Shown piece after piece: positions 9,160-17,695 of a DNA stretch of 64,000 nucleotides (positions are counted from its first letter, which is position 1; every line of letters begins with the position of its first letter). The position numbers and the translations under genes were made by a program. The stretch covers positions 186,001 to 250,000 of the forward strand of contig JABCZD010000002.1 in assembly GCA_013289855.1 (NCBI GenBank), read 5' to 3'. Below the pieces are notes generated by a model. That model was given only the letters and a program-made list of their open reading frames with translations, made no database searches and had not been told where the DNA came from. This stretch comes from Acidobacteriota bacterium (GTDB lineage Bacteria; Acidobacteriota; Terriglobia; Acidiferrales; UBA7541).

Positions 9160-10347
9160 ATGGACTTAAAACTAACCGCCGAAGAAACGAGTTTCCAGGA
9201 AGAACTGCGCTCCTGGCTCGCCACCAACGCTCCGAAAGACTGGGCCGACTGGCGCGAGAAGCCTCTCGAGGAATCCTATCCCTACCTGCGCGCGTGGCAA
9301 CGCAAACTCCACGAAGGCCGCTGGGCCGCCGTCTCCTGGCCCAAGGAATACGGCGGCCGCAGCGCCACGCTGATGCAACAATCCCTTTTCTGGGAAGAAA
9401 TGGCGCGCGTCGAAGCTCCGCCCATGGCCAACTCTCTCGGTCTCGGACTCATCGGCCCCACGATCATCGCTTGCGGCACCGAAGCACAAAAAAAACGCTT
9501 CATCCCTAAAATCTTAAGCGCCGAAGAAATCTGGTGTCAGGGCTTCTCCGAGCCCAACGCTGGCTCCGACCTCGCGGGCTTGCAGACGGAAGCCAAGCTC
9601 GACGGCGACCGCTACATCGTCAACGGCCAAAAAGTTTGGACCAGCTACGGCTGGGTCGGCGACTGGTGCGAACTCGTCGTCCGCACCGACTCTACTGCCG
9701 CAAAGCACAAAGGCCTCACCGCGCTCCTCGTCGACATGAAATCTCCCGGCGTCGAAGTTCGCCCCCTGCGCCAAATGACCGGCGAATCCGAATTTAACGA
9801 ACTTTTCTTTCGCGATGTAAAAGTCCCCGTAGAAAACGTCCTCGGCAAAGTAAACGATGGCTGGAACGTCGCCATGAGCACGCTGATGTACGAACGCGGC
9901 TCCTACGGCGCGCGCCTGCAACTCACTTTCAATCGCTACATCAGTCGTCTCATTGAACTGGCCCGCACCACCATGCGCAACGGCCGCCCCGCCAGCGAAG
10001 ATCCGCTCATCCGTCAAAAGCTGGCGCAGTGCAGCGCGGAAATCGAAATCATGCGCTTCAATCAGATGCGCGCCTTCAGTCGCATTACCGCCACCGGCGT
10101 GCCCGGGCCCGAAGGCTCCATTCAGAAAATTTTCTGGAGCGAACTCAACCAGCGCCTCCAGCAAATTGCGCAGGAATTGCTCGGCTCCTACGGCCAGCTT
10201 CTCGCCGGCGATCCGCACGCCATCGACAAAGGCATCTGGTCCTACGCCTACCTGCGCACTCGCGGCAACACCATCGAAGCCGGCACTTCCGAAGTCCAGC
10301 GCAACATCATCGGCCATTTCGTTCTAGGCCTGCCCAGAAGCTACTGA
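9160..10347 (+). CDS. Acyl-CoA dehydrogenase
   Basis: 395-residue flavoprotein of the acyl-CoA dehydrogenase family, which introduces the alpha,beta double bond and passes electrons to ETF. Recognisable elements are the N-terminal helical domain, the FAD/substrate segment WCQGFSEPNAGSDLAGLQT, NGQKVWTSYGW, and the C-terminal RGNTIEAGTSEVQRNIIG motif, whose Glu is in the position of the usual catalytic base or its neighbour. It begins after AAAAGGAG at the expected spacing. Sequence style (no signal, full length) indicates an active cytoplasmic enzyme. A partner acyl-CoA dehydrogenase follows after a short hairpin-containing gap; such pairs often form heteromers, which is inference here. Confidence 0.92.
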   Translation: MDLKLTAEETSFQEELRSWLATNAPKDWADWREKPLEESYPYLRAWQRKLHEGRWAAVSWPKEYGGRSATLMQQSLFWEEMARVEAPPMANSLGLGLIGPTIIACGTEAQKKRFIPKILSAEEIWCQGFSEPNAGSDLAGLQTEAKLDGDRYIVNGQKVWTSYGWVGDWCELVVRTDSTAAKHKGLTALLVDMKSPGVEVRPLRQMTGESEFNELFFRDVKVPVENVLGKVNDGWNVAMSTLMYERGSYGARLQLTFNRYISRLIELARTTMRNGRPASEDPLIRQKLAQCSAEIEIMRFNQMRAFSRITATGVPGPEGSIQKIFWSELNQRLQQIAQELLGSYGQLLAGDPHAIDKGIWSYAYLRTRGNTIEAGTSEVQRNIIGHFVLGLPRSY

Positions 10348-10356
10348 GACTTTGTG

Positions 10357-10376
10357 GCACAGGCTTCAGCCTGTGC
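10357..10376. repeat. Intergenic palindrome (hairpin repeat, GCACAGGC type)
   Basis: Perfect 8-bp stem GCACAGGC/GCCTGTGC with loop TTCA, between two acyl-CoA dehydrogenase genes. Related hairpins occur at 17196-17217 and, in the opposite orientation, at 49547-49568. Confidence 0.7.
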
Positions 10377-10447
10377 GCGGTGTAATCAACGCCGCCCAAT
10401 CCCGCAATTGGCCTGGATTACAACCAAGAGACAAAAAGGAAAAAAAC

Positions 10448-11551
10448 ATGCAATTCGGTCTAAGTGAAAGCCAGGAATTTCTGAAAGACAGCGCGCGCAA
10501 ATTCTTCGCCGGCGAATGCCCTAGCGCGGAAATGCGCCGCCTGATGGAAACCGACACCGCCTACGACGCCGCGCTCTGGGCCAAGCTCACCGACCAGGGC
10601 TACACCGGCATTATCTTCGCCGAAGAATATGGCGGCGTCGGCCTCGGCAAAGTCGAACTCATGCTGCTCATGGAAGAAGCCGGACGCGCTCTCTTGCCCG
10701 GCCCGTTTTTCTCCACGGTAGTTCTCGCCGGCTCCGTCCTTGACGCCGTCGCCTCTCCCGCGCACAAGAAAAAATATCTCGCCCCCATCTGCCGCGGTGA
10801 AGCCCGCGCCACCGTCGCCATCCTCGAAGCCGGTGCCAGTTGGAATCCCCGCGACGTCCAGCTCACCGCCGCCAACGGTAAACTCACCGGCGAAAAACTC
10901 TTCGTCTCGGACGCCGCCGTCGCCAATTTCATCCTCGTGGTGGCCAAAAACGGCGTCTTCATCGTTGACGCCAGAGCCCCCGGCCTGAAAATCTCGCCCA
11001 TGTCTGCCATGGACCTCACGCGCAAACTCTACGTCGTCGAATTCAAAGACACCCCCGCCGAACTGCTCGGCCCCACCACAAATCTTCCGCGCGCACTGGA
11101 CATCGCCGCCGCCGCACTCGCCGCCGAATTAGTCGGCGGCATGCAGCGCACTCTCGATACCACCGTCGAATACGCCAAAACCCGCAAGCAATTCGGCAAA
11201 CCCATCGGCATGTTCCAGTCCGTGCAGCACCAATGCGCCGATATGTATCTCGAAACGGAAAGTTCCCGCTCCGCGGTGTACTATGCCGGCTACGCTCTGG
11301 AAGAAAATACTCCGGACGCCGCCACCTCCGTTTCCATTGCTAAAATGTATGCCAGCGATGCCGGGCGCACCGTCGGCAATCGCGGCATCCAGATTCACGG
11401 CGGCATGGGCTTCACTTGGGAGAACGATGTCCACCTGTACTATCGCCGCGCCAAAGCCTCCGAAAACGCTTTCGGCGACGCCACCTTTCATCGCGAACGC
11501 ATCGCCCAGTTGGTGATCGACACCCCCACCACCGCCCATGCCGCGCGCTGA
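10448..11551 (+). CDS. Acyl-CoA dehydrogenase (second subunit or paralogue)
   Basis: 367 residues from the ATG at 10448, which follows AAAAAGGA; upstream in-frame ATG at 10352 would add translated hairpin sequence and is rejected. Family features include the N-terminal MQFGLSESQEFLKDSARKFF helix, EEYGGVGLG, the YAKTRKQFGKPIGMFQSVQH helix and RGIQIHGGMGFTWENDVHLYYRR near the C-terminus. The family catalytic Glu position is not obvious; short members like this commonly act as the partner of a second dehydrogenase, matching its position directly after one. It would sit in the same beta-oxidation operon and use FAD. Confidence 0.9.
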   Translation: MQFGLSESQEFLKDSARKFFAGECPSAEMRRLMETDTAYDAALWAKLTDQGYTGIIFAEEYGGVGLGKVELMLLMEEAGRALLPGPFFSTVVLAGSVLDAVASPAHKKKYLAPICRGEARATVAILEAGASWNPRDVQLTAANGKLTGEKLFVSDAAVANFILVVAKNGVFIVDARAPGLKISPMSAMDLTRKLYVVEFKDTPAELLGPTTNLPRALDIAAAALAAELVGGMQRTLDTTVEYAKTRKQFGKPIGMFQSVQHQCADMYLETESSRSAVYYAGYALEENTPDAATSVSIAKMYASDAGRTVGNRGIQIHGGMGFTWENDVHLYYRRAKASENAFGDATFHRERIAQLVIDTPTTAHAAR

Positions 11552-11562
11552 CTTTCGCACTT

Positions 11563-11584
11563 GTAGTGGCGCAGCATGCTGCGC
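11563..11584 (+). repeat. REP-like element with GTAG head
   Basis: GTAG at 11563-11566 followed by the perfect 16-bp palindrome GCGCAGCATGCTGCGC (11569-11584). A GTAG tetranucleotide just before a hairpin is the layout known for REP sequences mobilised by RAYT proteins. Confidence 0.6.
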
Positions 11585-11655
11585 GCCGTCTGCCCGGACC
11601 TAACAAACGTATTACAAGCAGCGAAGAATGATCACATCACAGAGAGAGCAAAATC

Positions 11656-13779
11656 ATGAGCGACCTAGTTCAACTAACAAAACAAAACAACATCGCCATC
11701 ATCACCATCAACAATCCCCCGGTCAACGCCCTCAGCCCCGGCGTTCCCGAAGGCATCTCCGAAGCCATCGATCAAATTGCCAACGACCCCAGCGTCAAAG
11801 CCGCGGTCCTAATCGGCGGCGGCCGCACCTTTATCGCTGGCGCGGACATTAAGGAATTCGGCAAGATGACCACCGGCAAGCCGCGCGGCGCGGGCCTTCT
11901 TCCGCTCCTTCTGAAGATCGAAGACAGCGCCAAGCCCGTAATCGTCGCCATTCACGGCACTGCTTTTGGTGGCGGACTCGAAGTCGCCATGTCCGGCCAC
12001 TATCGCGTCGCCGTCGCCGGCGCGCAAGTCGGCCAGCCCGAAGTAAAGCTCGGCATCATTCCCGGAGCCGCCGGCACGCAGCGTCTTCCGCGCCTCGCGG
12101 GCGTCGCCAAAGCCGTGGAAATGTGCACCACTGGCAATCCCGTAAAGGCCAATGACGCTCTCAAGTCCGGCATCATCGACAAAATTATTGACAGCGATCT
12201 CCTCGCCGGCGCTATCGCCTTCGCCAACGAAGTTGCCGCCAAGCCCGCTTCCAAAACCCGCGAACGCAACGATAAACTCGGCAACGCCGCCGAAAACGCC
12301 GCCGTCTTCGCTGCCGCCCGCGAAACCCTCGCCAAAAAACAGCGCGGCCTCAAAGCTCCGCAAGCCGCCATCGACGCCATCGAAGCCGCCACCAAAATGC
12401 CGTTCGAAGAAGGCTGTCAGTTCGAACAAAAACTTTTCATCGACTGCCTCTTTTCCGATCAATCCAAATCGCTCATCCACGTTTTCTTCAGCGAGCGCGA
12501 AGTCAGCAAAATTCCGGACGTCCCCAAAGACATCAAGCTCATCCCCGTAAATTCCGCCGCCGTCATTGGCGCGGGCACCATGGGTGGCGGCATCGCCATG
12601 GTTCTCGCCAACGCCGGGATTCCGGTCAGCCTCAAAGAAACCGATCAAGCCGCCCTCGATCGCGGCCTCGCCACCATCAAGTCCAACTACGACAATTCCG
12701 CTAAACGCGGCCGCTTCACTCCAGCAGACGCCGAAGCGCGTTTCAAGCGCATCAAGCCCACGCTCTCCTACGACGATTTCGCAGACGTCGACCTCGTCAT
12801 CGAAGCCGTTTTCGAAGGCATGGCCCTCAAGAAGGAAATCTTCAAAGACCTCGACCGCATCTGCAAACCCGGCGCCATCCTCGCCAGCAACACCTCTACG
12901 CTCAGCATCGACGAAATCGCCTCCGCCACCACTCGTCCCGAATCAGTAATCGGAACGCATTTCTTCAGCCCTGCCAACGTCATGCGCCTGCTCGAAATCG
13001 TTCGCGGCAAAGCCACTTCCAAAGAAGTCATTGCCACCTGCATGAATCTTTCGAAAACGCTCGGCAAAATTGGCGTGCTCGTGGGCAACTGCCGCGGTTT
13101 CGTGGGCAATCGCATGTTCGGCCCCTATCGTCGCGAAGCGCAGTTCCTCGTCGAAGAGGGCGCCAGCATTCCGGCCGTTGACAAAGCTCTCACCGATTTC
13201 GGCTTCGCCATGGGCCCGCTCGCCACCGGAGACCTCGCCGGACTCGATGTCGGCTGGCGCATTCGCAAGGAATATCGCCATCTCGAAAAGCCCGGTGTCC
13301 GCCAACCCTTCGCCGAGGATAAACTCTGCGAACTCGGCCGCTTCGGCCAGAAAACCGGAGGCGGCTGGTACAAGTACGACGAGAATCGCAAAGCCTCTCC
13401 CGATCCCGAAGTCGACGCCCTCGTCAAAAAGTGGGTCGCCGAAGCTGGCACCCCGCAGCGCCAAATCTCCGCCGAAGAAATCGCCGATCGCTGCCTTTAC
13501 GCTCTCGTCAACGAAGGCGCGCGCATCCTCGAAGAAGGTTTCGCCCTCCGCGCTTCGGACATCGACATCATCTACCTGAACGGCTACGGCTTCCCCGCCC
13601 ACCGCGGCGGTCCTATGTGGTACGCCGACACCGTCGGCCTGAAAAAAGTCCTGGCCCGCGTCGAAGAATTTCACAAAGCCCACGGCGAACTCTGGGAACC
13701 TGCTCCTTTGCTGAAGCGCCTAGCCGACCAAGGCAAATCCTTCGCCGACTTCGGCAAGCAAGAATCCGCCGCCCGCTAG
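11656..13779 (+). CDS. fadJ: Bifunctional enoyl-CoA hydratase / 3-hydroxyacyl-CoA dehydrogenase
   Basis: 707-residue fusion that carries out the second and third steps of beta-oxidation. The N-terminal crotonase domain shows AGADIKEFG (oxyanion hole), GGGLEVAM near residue 105 and GQPEVKLGIIPGAAGTQ near 125, supplying the two catalytic glutamates. The 3-hydroxyacyl-CoA dehydrogenase domain starts near residue 298 with the NAD-binding motif AAVIGAGTMGGGIAM, continues with ASNTSTLSI and GTHFFSPANVMRLLE, and ends with the tandem C-terminal helical domains (GYGFPAHRGGPMWYAD). Domain order and length fit FadJ/peroxisomal-type multifunctional enzymes. The thiolase gene follows after a repeat-rich 250-base gap. 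Confidence 0.93.
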   Translation: MSDLVQLTKQNNIAIITINNPPVNALSPGVPEGISEAIDQIANDPSVKAAVLIGGGRTFIAGADIKEFGKMTTGKPRGAGLLPLLLKIEDSAKPVIVAIHGTAFGGGLEVAMSGHYRVAVAGAQVGQPEVKLGIIPGAAGTQRLPRLAGVAKAVEMCTTGNPVKANDALKSGIIDKIIDSDLLAGAIAFANEVAAKPASKTRERNDKLGNAAENAAVFAAARETLAKKQRGLKAPQAAIDAIEAATKMPFEEGCQFEQKLFIDCLFSDQSKSLIHVFFSEREVSKIPDVPKDIKLIPVNSAAVIGAGTMGGGIAMVLANAGIPVSLKETDQAALDRGLATIKSNYDNSAKRGRFTPADAEARFKRIKPTLSYDDFADVDLVIEAVFEGMALKKEIFKDLDRICKPGAILASNTSTLSIDEIASATTRPESVIGTHFFSPANVMRLLEIVRGKATSKEVIATCMNLSKTLGKIGVLVGNCRGFVGNRMFGPYRREAQFLVEEGASIPAVDKALTDFGFAMGPLATGDLAGLDVGWRIRKEYRHLEKPGVRQPFAEDKLCELGRFGQKTGGGWYKYDENRKASPDPEVDALVKKWVAEAGTPQRQISAEEIADRCLYALVNEGARILEEGFALRASDIDIIYLNGYGFPAHRGGPMWYADTVGLKKVLARVEEFHKAHGELWEPAPLLKRLADQGKSFADFGKQESAAR

Positions 13780-13787
13780 TCAATTTT

Positions 13788-13983
13788 GGAGTGCGGCGGC
13801 TTGACGCCGCTTTTACAACGTAAGCCGAATTGCGGCGCACGTTTTTTCTAAGCCGTTGTAGCGGCCGCCTTCTGAGGCGGTCGCTTTTGCTGATCCGTTG
13901 TAGGGGCGCAGCATGCTGTGCCCCGGTTCAACAAGATCGCAACGTGATAGCTGGTTTATGTAGGCGCCGGGCTTTAGCCCGGC
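13788..13983. repeat. Cluster of four hairpin repeats between fadJ and fadA
   Basis: In 200 bases: (1) GCGGCG/CGCCGC stem at 13793-13810 followed by TTTT, terminator-like; (2) GTAG at 13858 then a 10-bp stem at 13861-13884 with one G-T pair; (3) GTAG at 13900 then an 11-bp stem at 13903-13924 with one G-T pair; (4) GTAG at 13960 then a GCCGGGC/GCCCGGC stem with loop TTTA at 13966-13983. The surroundings of (1) recur in reverse complement at 59980-60008. Confidence 0.7.
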
Positions 13984-14028
13984 CATTATTTGGACGTAAG
14001 AAAATTGCATCACGCCCACGGAGCCGAA

Positions 14029-15213
14029 ATGAGAGAAGCCGTAATAGTAGCCAGCACCCGAACCCCCCTAGCCAAATCCTTCCGCGGCTCCTTCAATCTA
14101 ACCCGCCCAGAAGACCTGGTAGCTCACTGCATCAAAGACGTCTTGTCCAAAACTCCCCAACTCGCTCCCGCAGAAATCGAAGACGTAATCCTCGGCTGCG
14201 GCCAACCCCACGGCGCTCAAGGACAAAACATCGGCCGCACCAGCGCGATGCTCTCTGGCTTTCCCACCAGCGTAGCCGGCACCACCATCAACCGCTTCTG
14301 CTCGTCGGGCCTGCAAGCCATCACCGTAGCCGCCCACCAAATCATCAGCGAAGGCGTAGACGCCATCATCGGCGGCGGCGTCGAAAGCATCACCATGCTC
14401 ACGCGCGACAATAATCCTCATCCGGTCCTCCTCGAAAAAATGCCCGGCATCTACATGGTTATGGGCAACACCGCCGAAGTTGTCGCCAAGCGCTACAAAA
14501 TAAGCCGTGAAGCTCAGGACGAATACTCCCTCCTCAGCCAGCAGCGTACCGCCCGCGCCCAGCAAGAAGGTTTCTTCGACGCGGAAATCGCTCCCATGCA
14601 GGTCACGCGTGGCATCCTCGACAAAAAAACCGGCGAAATCGTCAGCAAAGAAAACGCCACCGTAAATCGCGATGAATGCAATCGCCCGGACACCACGCTG
14701 CAAGGGCTCCTCGCCCTGAAACCGCATTTCGATCCAGACAGCGGCCAGGGTAGCGTCACCGCCGGAAACTCCAGCCAACTTTCCGACGGCGCTTCCGCCA
14801 CCCTATTAATGTCCCGCGAGCGCGCCGACCAACTCGGCATACCCTACAAATTAATCTTCCGCGGCTTCCAAGTCTCCGGCTGCGAACCAGATGAAATGGG
14901 CATCGGCCCGGTCTTCGCCATTCCCAAACTTCTACAACGTGCCAATTTAAAAATGTCCGACGTCGACGTCTGGGAACTCAACGAAGCCTTCGCCGTCCAG
15001 GTAATCTACTGCCGCGATCGCCTCGGCATCGATCCCGCCAAGCTAAACGTAAACGGCGGCAGCATCTCCATCGGGCACCCCTTCGGCATGACCGGCTCAC
15101 GCATGGTCGGCACCCTAGCCAACGAACTAGCCCGCAGAAAAAAACGCTATGGCGTAGTCACCATGTGCGTAGGCGGCGGCCAAGGCGCCGCCGGCCTATT
15201 CGAGCGCGCCTAA
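14029..15213 (+). CDS. fadA: Acetyl-CoA acyltransferase (3-ketoacyl-CoA thiolase)
   Basis: 394 residues from the ATG at 14029 (ACGGAG five bases before); the longer frame from 13990 is not supported. It cleaves 3-ketoacyl-CoA with CoA to acetyl-CoA and a shortened acyl-CoA. The nucleophilic Cys is in RFCSSGLQAI (residue 91), the catalytic His in SISIGHPFGMTG (about 351) and the second Cys in MCVGGGQGAAG (about 380). The family-standard ELNEAFAVQ segment is also present. Length is normal for the degradative thiolases. Together with the FadJ-type protein upstream it completes a beta-oxidation cycle. Confidence 0.93.
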   Translation: MREAVIVASTRTPLAKSFRGSFNLTRPEDLVAHCIKDVLSKTPQLAPAEIEDVILGCGQPHGAQGQNIGRTSAMLSGFPTSVAGTTINRFCSSGLQAITVAAHQIISEGVDAIIGGGVESITMLTRDNNPHPVLLEKMPGIYMVMGNTAEVVAKRYKISREAQDEYSLLSQQRTARAQQEGFFDAEIAPMQVTRGILDKKTGEIVSKENATVNRDECNRPDTTLQGLLALKPHFDPDSGQGSVTAGNSSQLSDGASATLLMSRERADQLGIPYKLIFRGFQVSGCEPDEMGIGPVFAIPKLLQRANLKMSDVDVWELNEAFAVQVIYCRDRLGIDPAKLNVNGGSISIGHPFGMTGSRMVGTLANELARRKKRYGVVTMCVGGGQGAAGLFERA

Positions 15214-15272
15214 ATTTGCACCGCGATTCTCAGAACTCGTTCGAACGGAGTCTCTGCTGACCATGCGGATCA

Positions 15273-15303
15273 ACTCGCCACTCGTCACTCGCCACTCGCC
15301 ACT
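15273..15303. repeat. Short tandem repeat, 7-bp unit (ACTCGCC)
   Basis: Four consecutive 7-base units (ACTCGCC, ACTCGTC, ACTCGCC, ACTCGCC) plus ACT, in the gap after the thiolase gene. A similar array in reverse complement lies at 52975-53007. Confidence 0.6.
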
Positions 15304-15380
15304 TTCTTCCAGCGACGCATTGGACGCCTTGCCATGTCTGCTTGTCTTCGTCCCCCTCCTTTCTTCGCCTGTCTAAACCA

Positions 15381-16100
15381 ATGGGACTCCTCTACCTCGT
15401 CCGCCACGCCCAAGCCTCCTTCCTCTCCGAAAACTACGACAAATTATCCCCGCTAGGCGAAGCCCAATCCCGCCGCCTAGGCGAATTCTGGGCCCACCAA
15501 AAACTAAATTTCGACCGCACCGCCACCGGCCCCTGCGTCCGCCAAAAAGACACCGTAAAATTTATAGCGGAAGCCTACAGCCAAGCCGGCCAAGCCTTTC
15601 CAGAACCGCAAATCATGCCCGAATTCGACGAATACCAGGCCGAAGACGTGCTGAAACGCACTCTTCCCGCACTGCTCGAAACCGACGAAGGCATCCGCAA
15701 TCTTCACGCCGCCTTCCAATCTTCCCCCGACCACGCCACGCAGCGCGCCACGTTCCAAAAATTATTTGAGACCGTGATCGGCAAGTGGGTGAACGCCGAA
15801 CTCGCTCCGCAAGGTGTCGAAACCTGGCAAGAATTCTGCGCCCGCGTAAACTCCGGCCTCACCAAGTTTCTCGCTTCCGGCCAGCGCGGCGAGCAGGTCG
15901 CCATCTTCTCCTCCGGCGGCCCTATCGCCGTCACCATGCAGCGCGCACTTAATCTCTCGCCCGCCGCCACTCTGGGCGTAAGCTGGATGTCGCAAAATTC
16001 TTCCTGGAGCGAATTTCTGTACGGCGCGGATCGTTTCACCCTAAGCGCCTTCAATTCCCATGCCCACATCAATGATCCCGCCATGCTCACTTACCGTTAG
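15381..16100 (+). CDS. Histidine phosphatase (phosphoglycerate mutase-like) family protein
   Basis: 239 residues from the ATG at 15381; the upstream TTG at 15342 adds a poorly conserved stretch. The N-terminal LVRHAQASF is the RHG-type signature of the branch-1 histidine phosphatases, with His8 as the phospho-acceptor (the usual RHG reads RHA here). The second His region is not clear: IFSSGGPIAVTMQRAL, where the family often has SHG, reads SSGGP. The later half is acyl-cluster-specific in feel. It sits 12 bases before the APH-type kinase gene, clearly in the same operon, and could remove a phosphate that the kinase adds; that link is inference. Confidence 0.75.
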   Translation: MGLLYLVRHAQASFLSENYDKLSPLGEAQSRRLGEFWAHQKLNFDRTATGPCVRQKDTVKFIAEAYSQAGQAFPEPQIMPEFDEYQAEDVLKRTLPALLETDEGIRNLHAAFQSSPDHATQRATFQKLFETVIGKWVNAELAPQGVETWQEFCARVNSGLTKFLASGQRGEQVAIFSSGGPIAVTMQRALNLSPAATLGVSWMSQNSSWSEFLYGADRFTLSAFNSHAHINDPAMLTYR

Positions 16101-16112
16101 GGAGATGCGCCC

Positions 16113-17180
16113 ATGAGCAGTTTCTTAGATCAACCCGCCGCCATCCGCCCCGGCGAAGAATTAGACGCCGCAAAGCTCGAACCCTATCTCCGTCAACATT
16201 TCCCCAGCGAGTCCGGTGCCCTCGAAATCCGCCAATATCCCAGCGGCCATTCCAACCTCACCTACGCGCTTCGCCTCGGCGAAAGGGAATTGGTCCTCCG
16301 CCGCCCGCCGTTCGGCAGCAAAGTAAAATCCGCCCACGATATGAGCCGCGAATTTCGCGTCCTGGCAAAACTTCACGCCGTCTACGCCCCAGCCCCGGAG
16401 GTTCTCGTCTACTGCGACGACGAATCCGTCCTCGGCGCGCCCTTCTACATCATGCAACCCATCCACGGCGTAATCCTTCGCAAACATCTGCCGCCCGATC
16501 TCGGCTTCACGCCAGAAAAAACTCGCCAGCTCAGCGAATCTTTCATCGACAATCTAATTCGCTTGCATCGCGTGGACTACGCCGCCGCCGGCCTCTCCGA
16601 TCTCGGCAAGCCCGAGGGCTACCTGGCCCGTCAGGCGAAAGGATGGACCGAGCGCTACCACGGTTCCAAAACCCACGATTACGCCGAAGTCGAAAAAATC
16701 TCTTCATGGATGCAGCAACACCTGCCCGCCACCCATTCCGTTTCCCTCGTCCATAACGACTACAAATTCGACAACGTCGTTCTCGATTCGCACGATTTCA
16801 CCAAAATCGCCGGCGTCCTCGACTGGGAAATGTGTACCATCGGCGACTCTCTCACCGACCTCGGCACCACTGCAGGCTACTGGGTAGACGCCAGCGATCC
16901 CGAAGAACTAAAAAAACATCTCGCCGACGTCACCACCCAACCCGGCAGCCTCACCCGAGCAGAAGTCGTCCAGCGCTACGCAAAACAAACCGGCTGCGAC
17001 GCCAGTCAAATGGTCTTCTACCTGGTCTTCGCCCGCTTCAAACTAGCGGTTATCATCCAGCAAATCTTCTATCGTTACCACCAGGGCCTCACCAAAGACG
17101 CCCGCTTCGCCGCCATGCCCGAACGCATCAAAGCCCTCCTCCAAGCCTCCCTCCACACCGCCCAAACCGGCCACATCTAG
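16113..17180 (+). CDS. APH-type phosphotransferase of the acyl-CoA dehydrogenase-linked (ACAD10/11, LvaA-like) group
   Basis: 355 residues with an aminoglycoside-phosphotransferase/choline-kinase fold. The catalytic loop is LVHNDYKFDNVVL (about residues 210-223; Asp and Asn present) and the metal-binding motif is GVLDWEMCTIGD (about 233-244). The glycine-containing nucleotide loop GHSNLTYALRLGERELVLRRPP is near residue 45. This branch is found beside acyl-CoA dehydrogenases; published work on LvaA and on ACAD10/11 showed phosphorylation of 4-hydroxyacyl substrates. It is therefore more likely a hydroxyacyl-CoA kinase than an antibiotic resistance gene. The gene ends the plus-strand operon, before a terminator-like hairpin. 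Confidence 0.85.
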   Translation: MSSFLDQPAAIRPGEELDAAKLEPYLRQHFPSESGALEIRQYPSGHSNLTYALRLGERELVLRRPPFGSKVKSAHDMSREFRVLAKLHAVYAPAPEVLVYCDDESVLGAPFYIMQPIHGVILRKHLPPDLGFTPEKTRQLSESFIDNLIRLHRVDYAAAGLSDLGKPEGYLARQAKGWTERYHGSKTHDYAEVEKISSWMQQHLPATHSVSLVHNDYKFDNVVLDSHDFTKIAGVLDWEMCTIGDSLTDLGTTAGYWVDASDPEELKKHLADVTTQPGSLTRAEVVQRYAKQTGCDASQMVFYLVFARFKLAVIIQQIFYRYHQGLTKDARFAAMPERIKALLQASLHTAQTGHI

Positions 17181-17192
17181 CTACGCCACCCG

Positions 17193-17224
17193 GTAGCACA
17201 GGCACTCTTGCCTGTGCATTTTTT
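17193..17224 (+). terminator. REP-like hairpin doubling as a Rho-independent-type terminator
   Basis: GTAG at 17193-17196, then a perfect 9-bp stem GCACAGGCA/TGCCTGTGC (17196-17217, loop CTCT), followed by A and six T. It lies 12 bases after the kinase stop codon and could end the plus-strand acyl-CoA operon. Confidence 0.6.
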
Positions 17225-17299
17225 CCGACCGTACCAACCCACTAATTCAAAATGCTTTCCACCCACCCAAAAAAACTATCGCATTAACGTATAATTCTC

Positions 17300-17340
17300 T
17301 TGACATCCGAATTGCTACGACCTATACTTTTCCCGTATAG
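17300..17340 (+). promoter_or_regulatory. Near-consensus sigma-70 promoter with overlapping inverted repeat
   Basis: TTGACA (17300-17305), a 17-base spacer, then TATACT (17323-17328). An inverted repeat CTATAC (17322-17327) and GTATAG (17335-17340), spaced seven bases, covers the -10 box and the likely start point, so transcription is probably repressible. No open reading frame of note follows on this strand. Confidence 0.65.
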
Positions 17341-17695
17341 AAGTGCGCCCCAACTATTCGCAACTCCGAAGAACATCACAAACGCATCCTTAATATGTGG
17401 AGTAGGTCCCCGTAGGCGCCCAACTGTGCTGTGGAACGGGGGTACGAGGCGAGCGACGTCAAAAATGTCGCCCTAAATCCAGCAGAATGAACACTTGCAA
17501 ACCGTATCAAAACAAAGATCTTAAAGTCCTTTAGAATGCGCACTTACAAAATAAGCGACTGGGTGTAACCCAGCGCCGTAACAAAATCCCGACCGCCATA
17601 TCCACCGCGGCACCGATGAACGTGGCGCCGCAACTGGTGTCCACAAATCCGTAGGGGCACGGCATGCCGTGCCCACTCCGTCACGGCCGGTTCGG
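17341..17695. other. Non-coding stretch downstream of a strong promoter; possible small RNA
   Basis: No supported protein gene. On the plus strand, downstream of the promoter, two small stems are visible: CCCCGT (17408-17413) with ACGGGG (17436-17441), and GCGAC (17453-17457) with GTCGC (17467-17471). No clear T-run terminator follows. A REP-like element is at 17651-17674. Confidence 0.35.
17651..17674 (+). repeat. REP-like element with GTAG head and 20-bp perfect palindrome
   Basis: GTAG at 17651-17654 followed by GGGCACGGCA/TGCCGTGCCC at 17655-17674, a perfect 20-base palindrome. It is closely related to the element at 13903-13924. Confidence 0.65.

Noticed and set aside
16113..17180. Aminoglycoside resistance kinase
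   Set aside because: Context of acyl-CoA genes and resemblance to the acyl-CoA dehydrogenase-linked kinase branch argue against drug resistance.
13788..17224. Hairpin series considered as a CRISPR array
   Set aside because: The hairpins differ in sequence and spacing and no unique spacers or cas genes are seen; they fit dispersed palindromic repeats.
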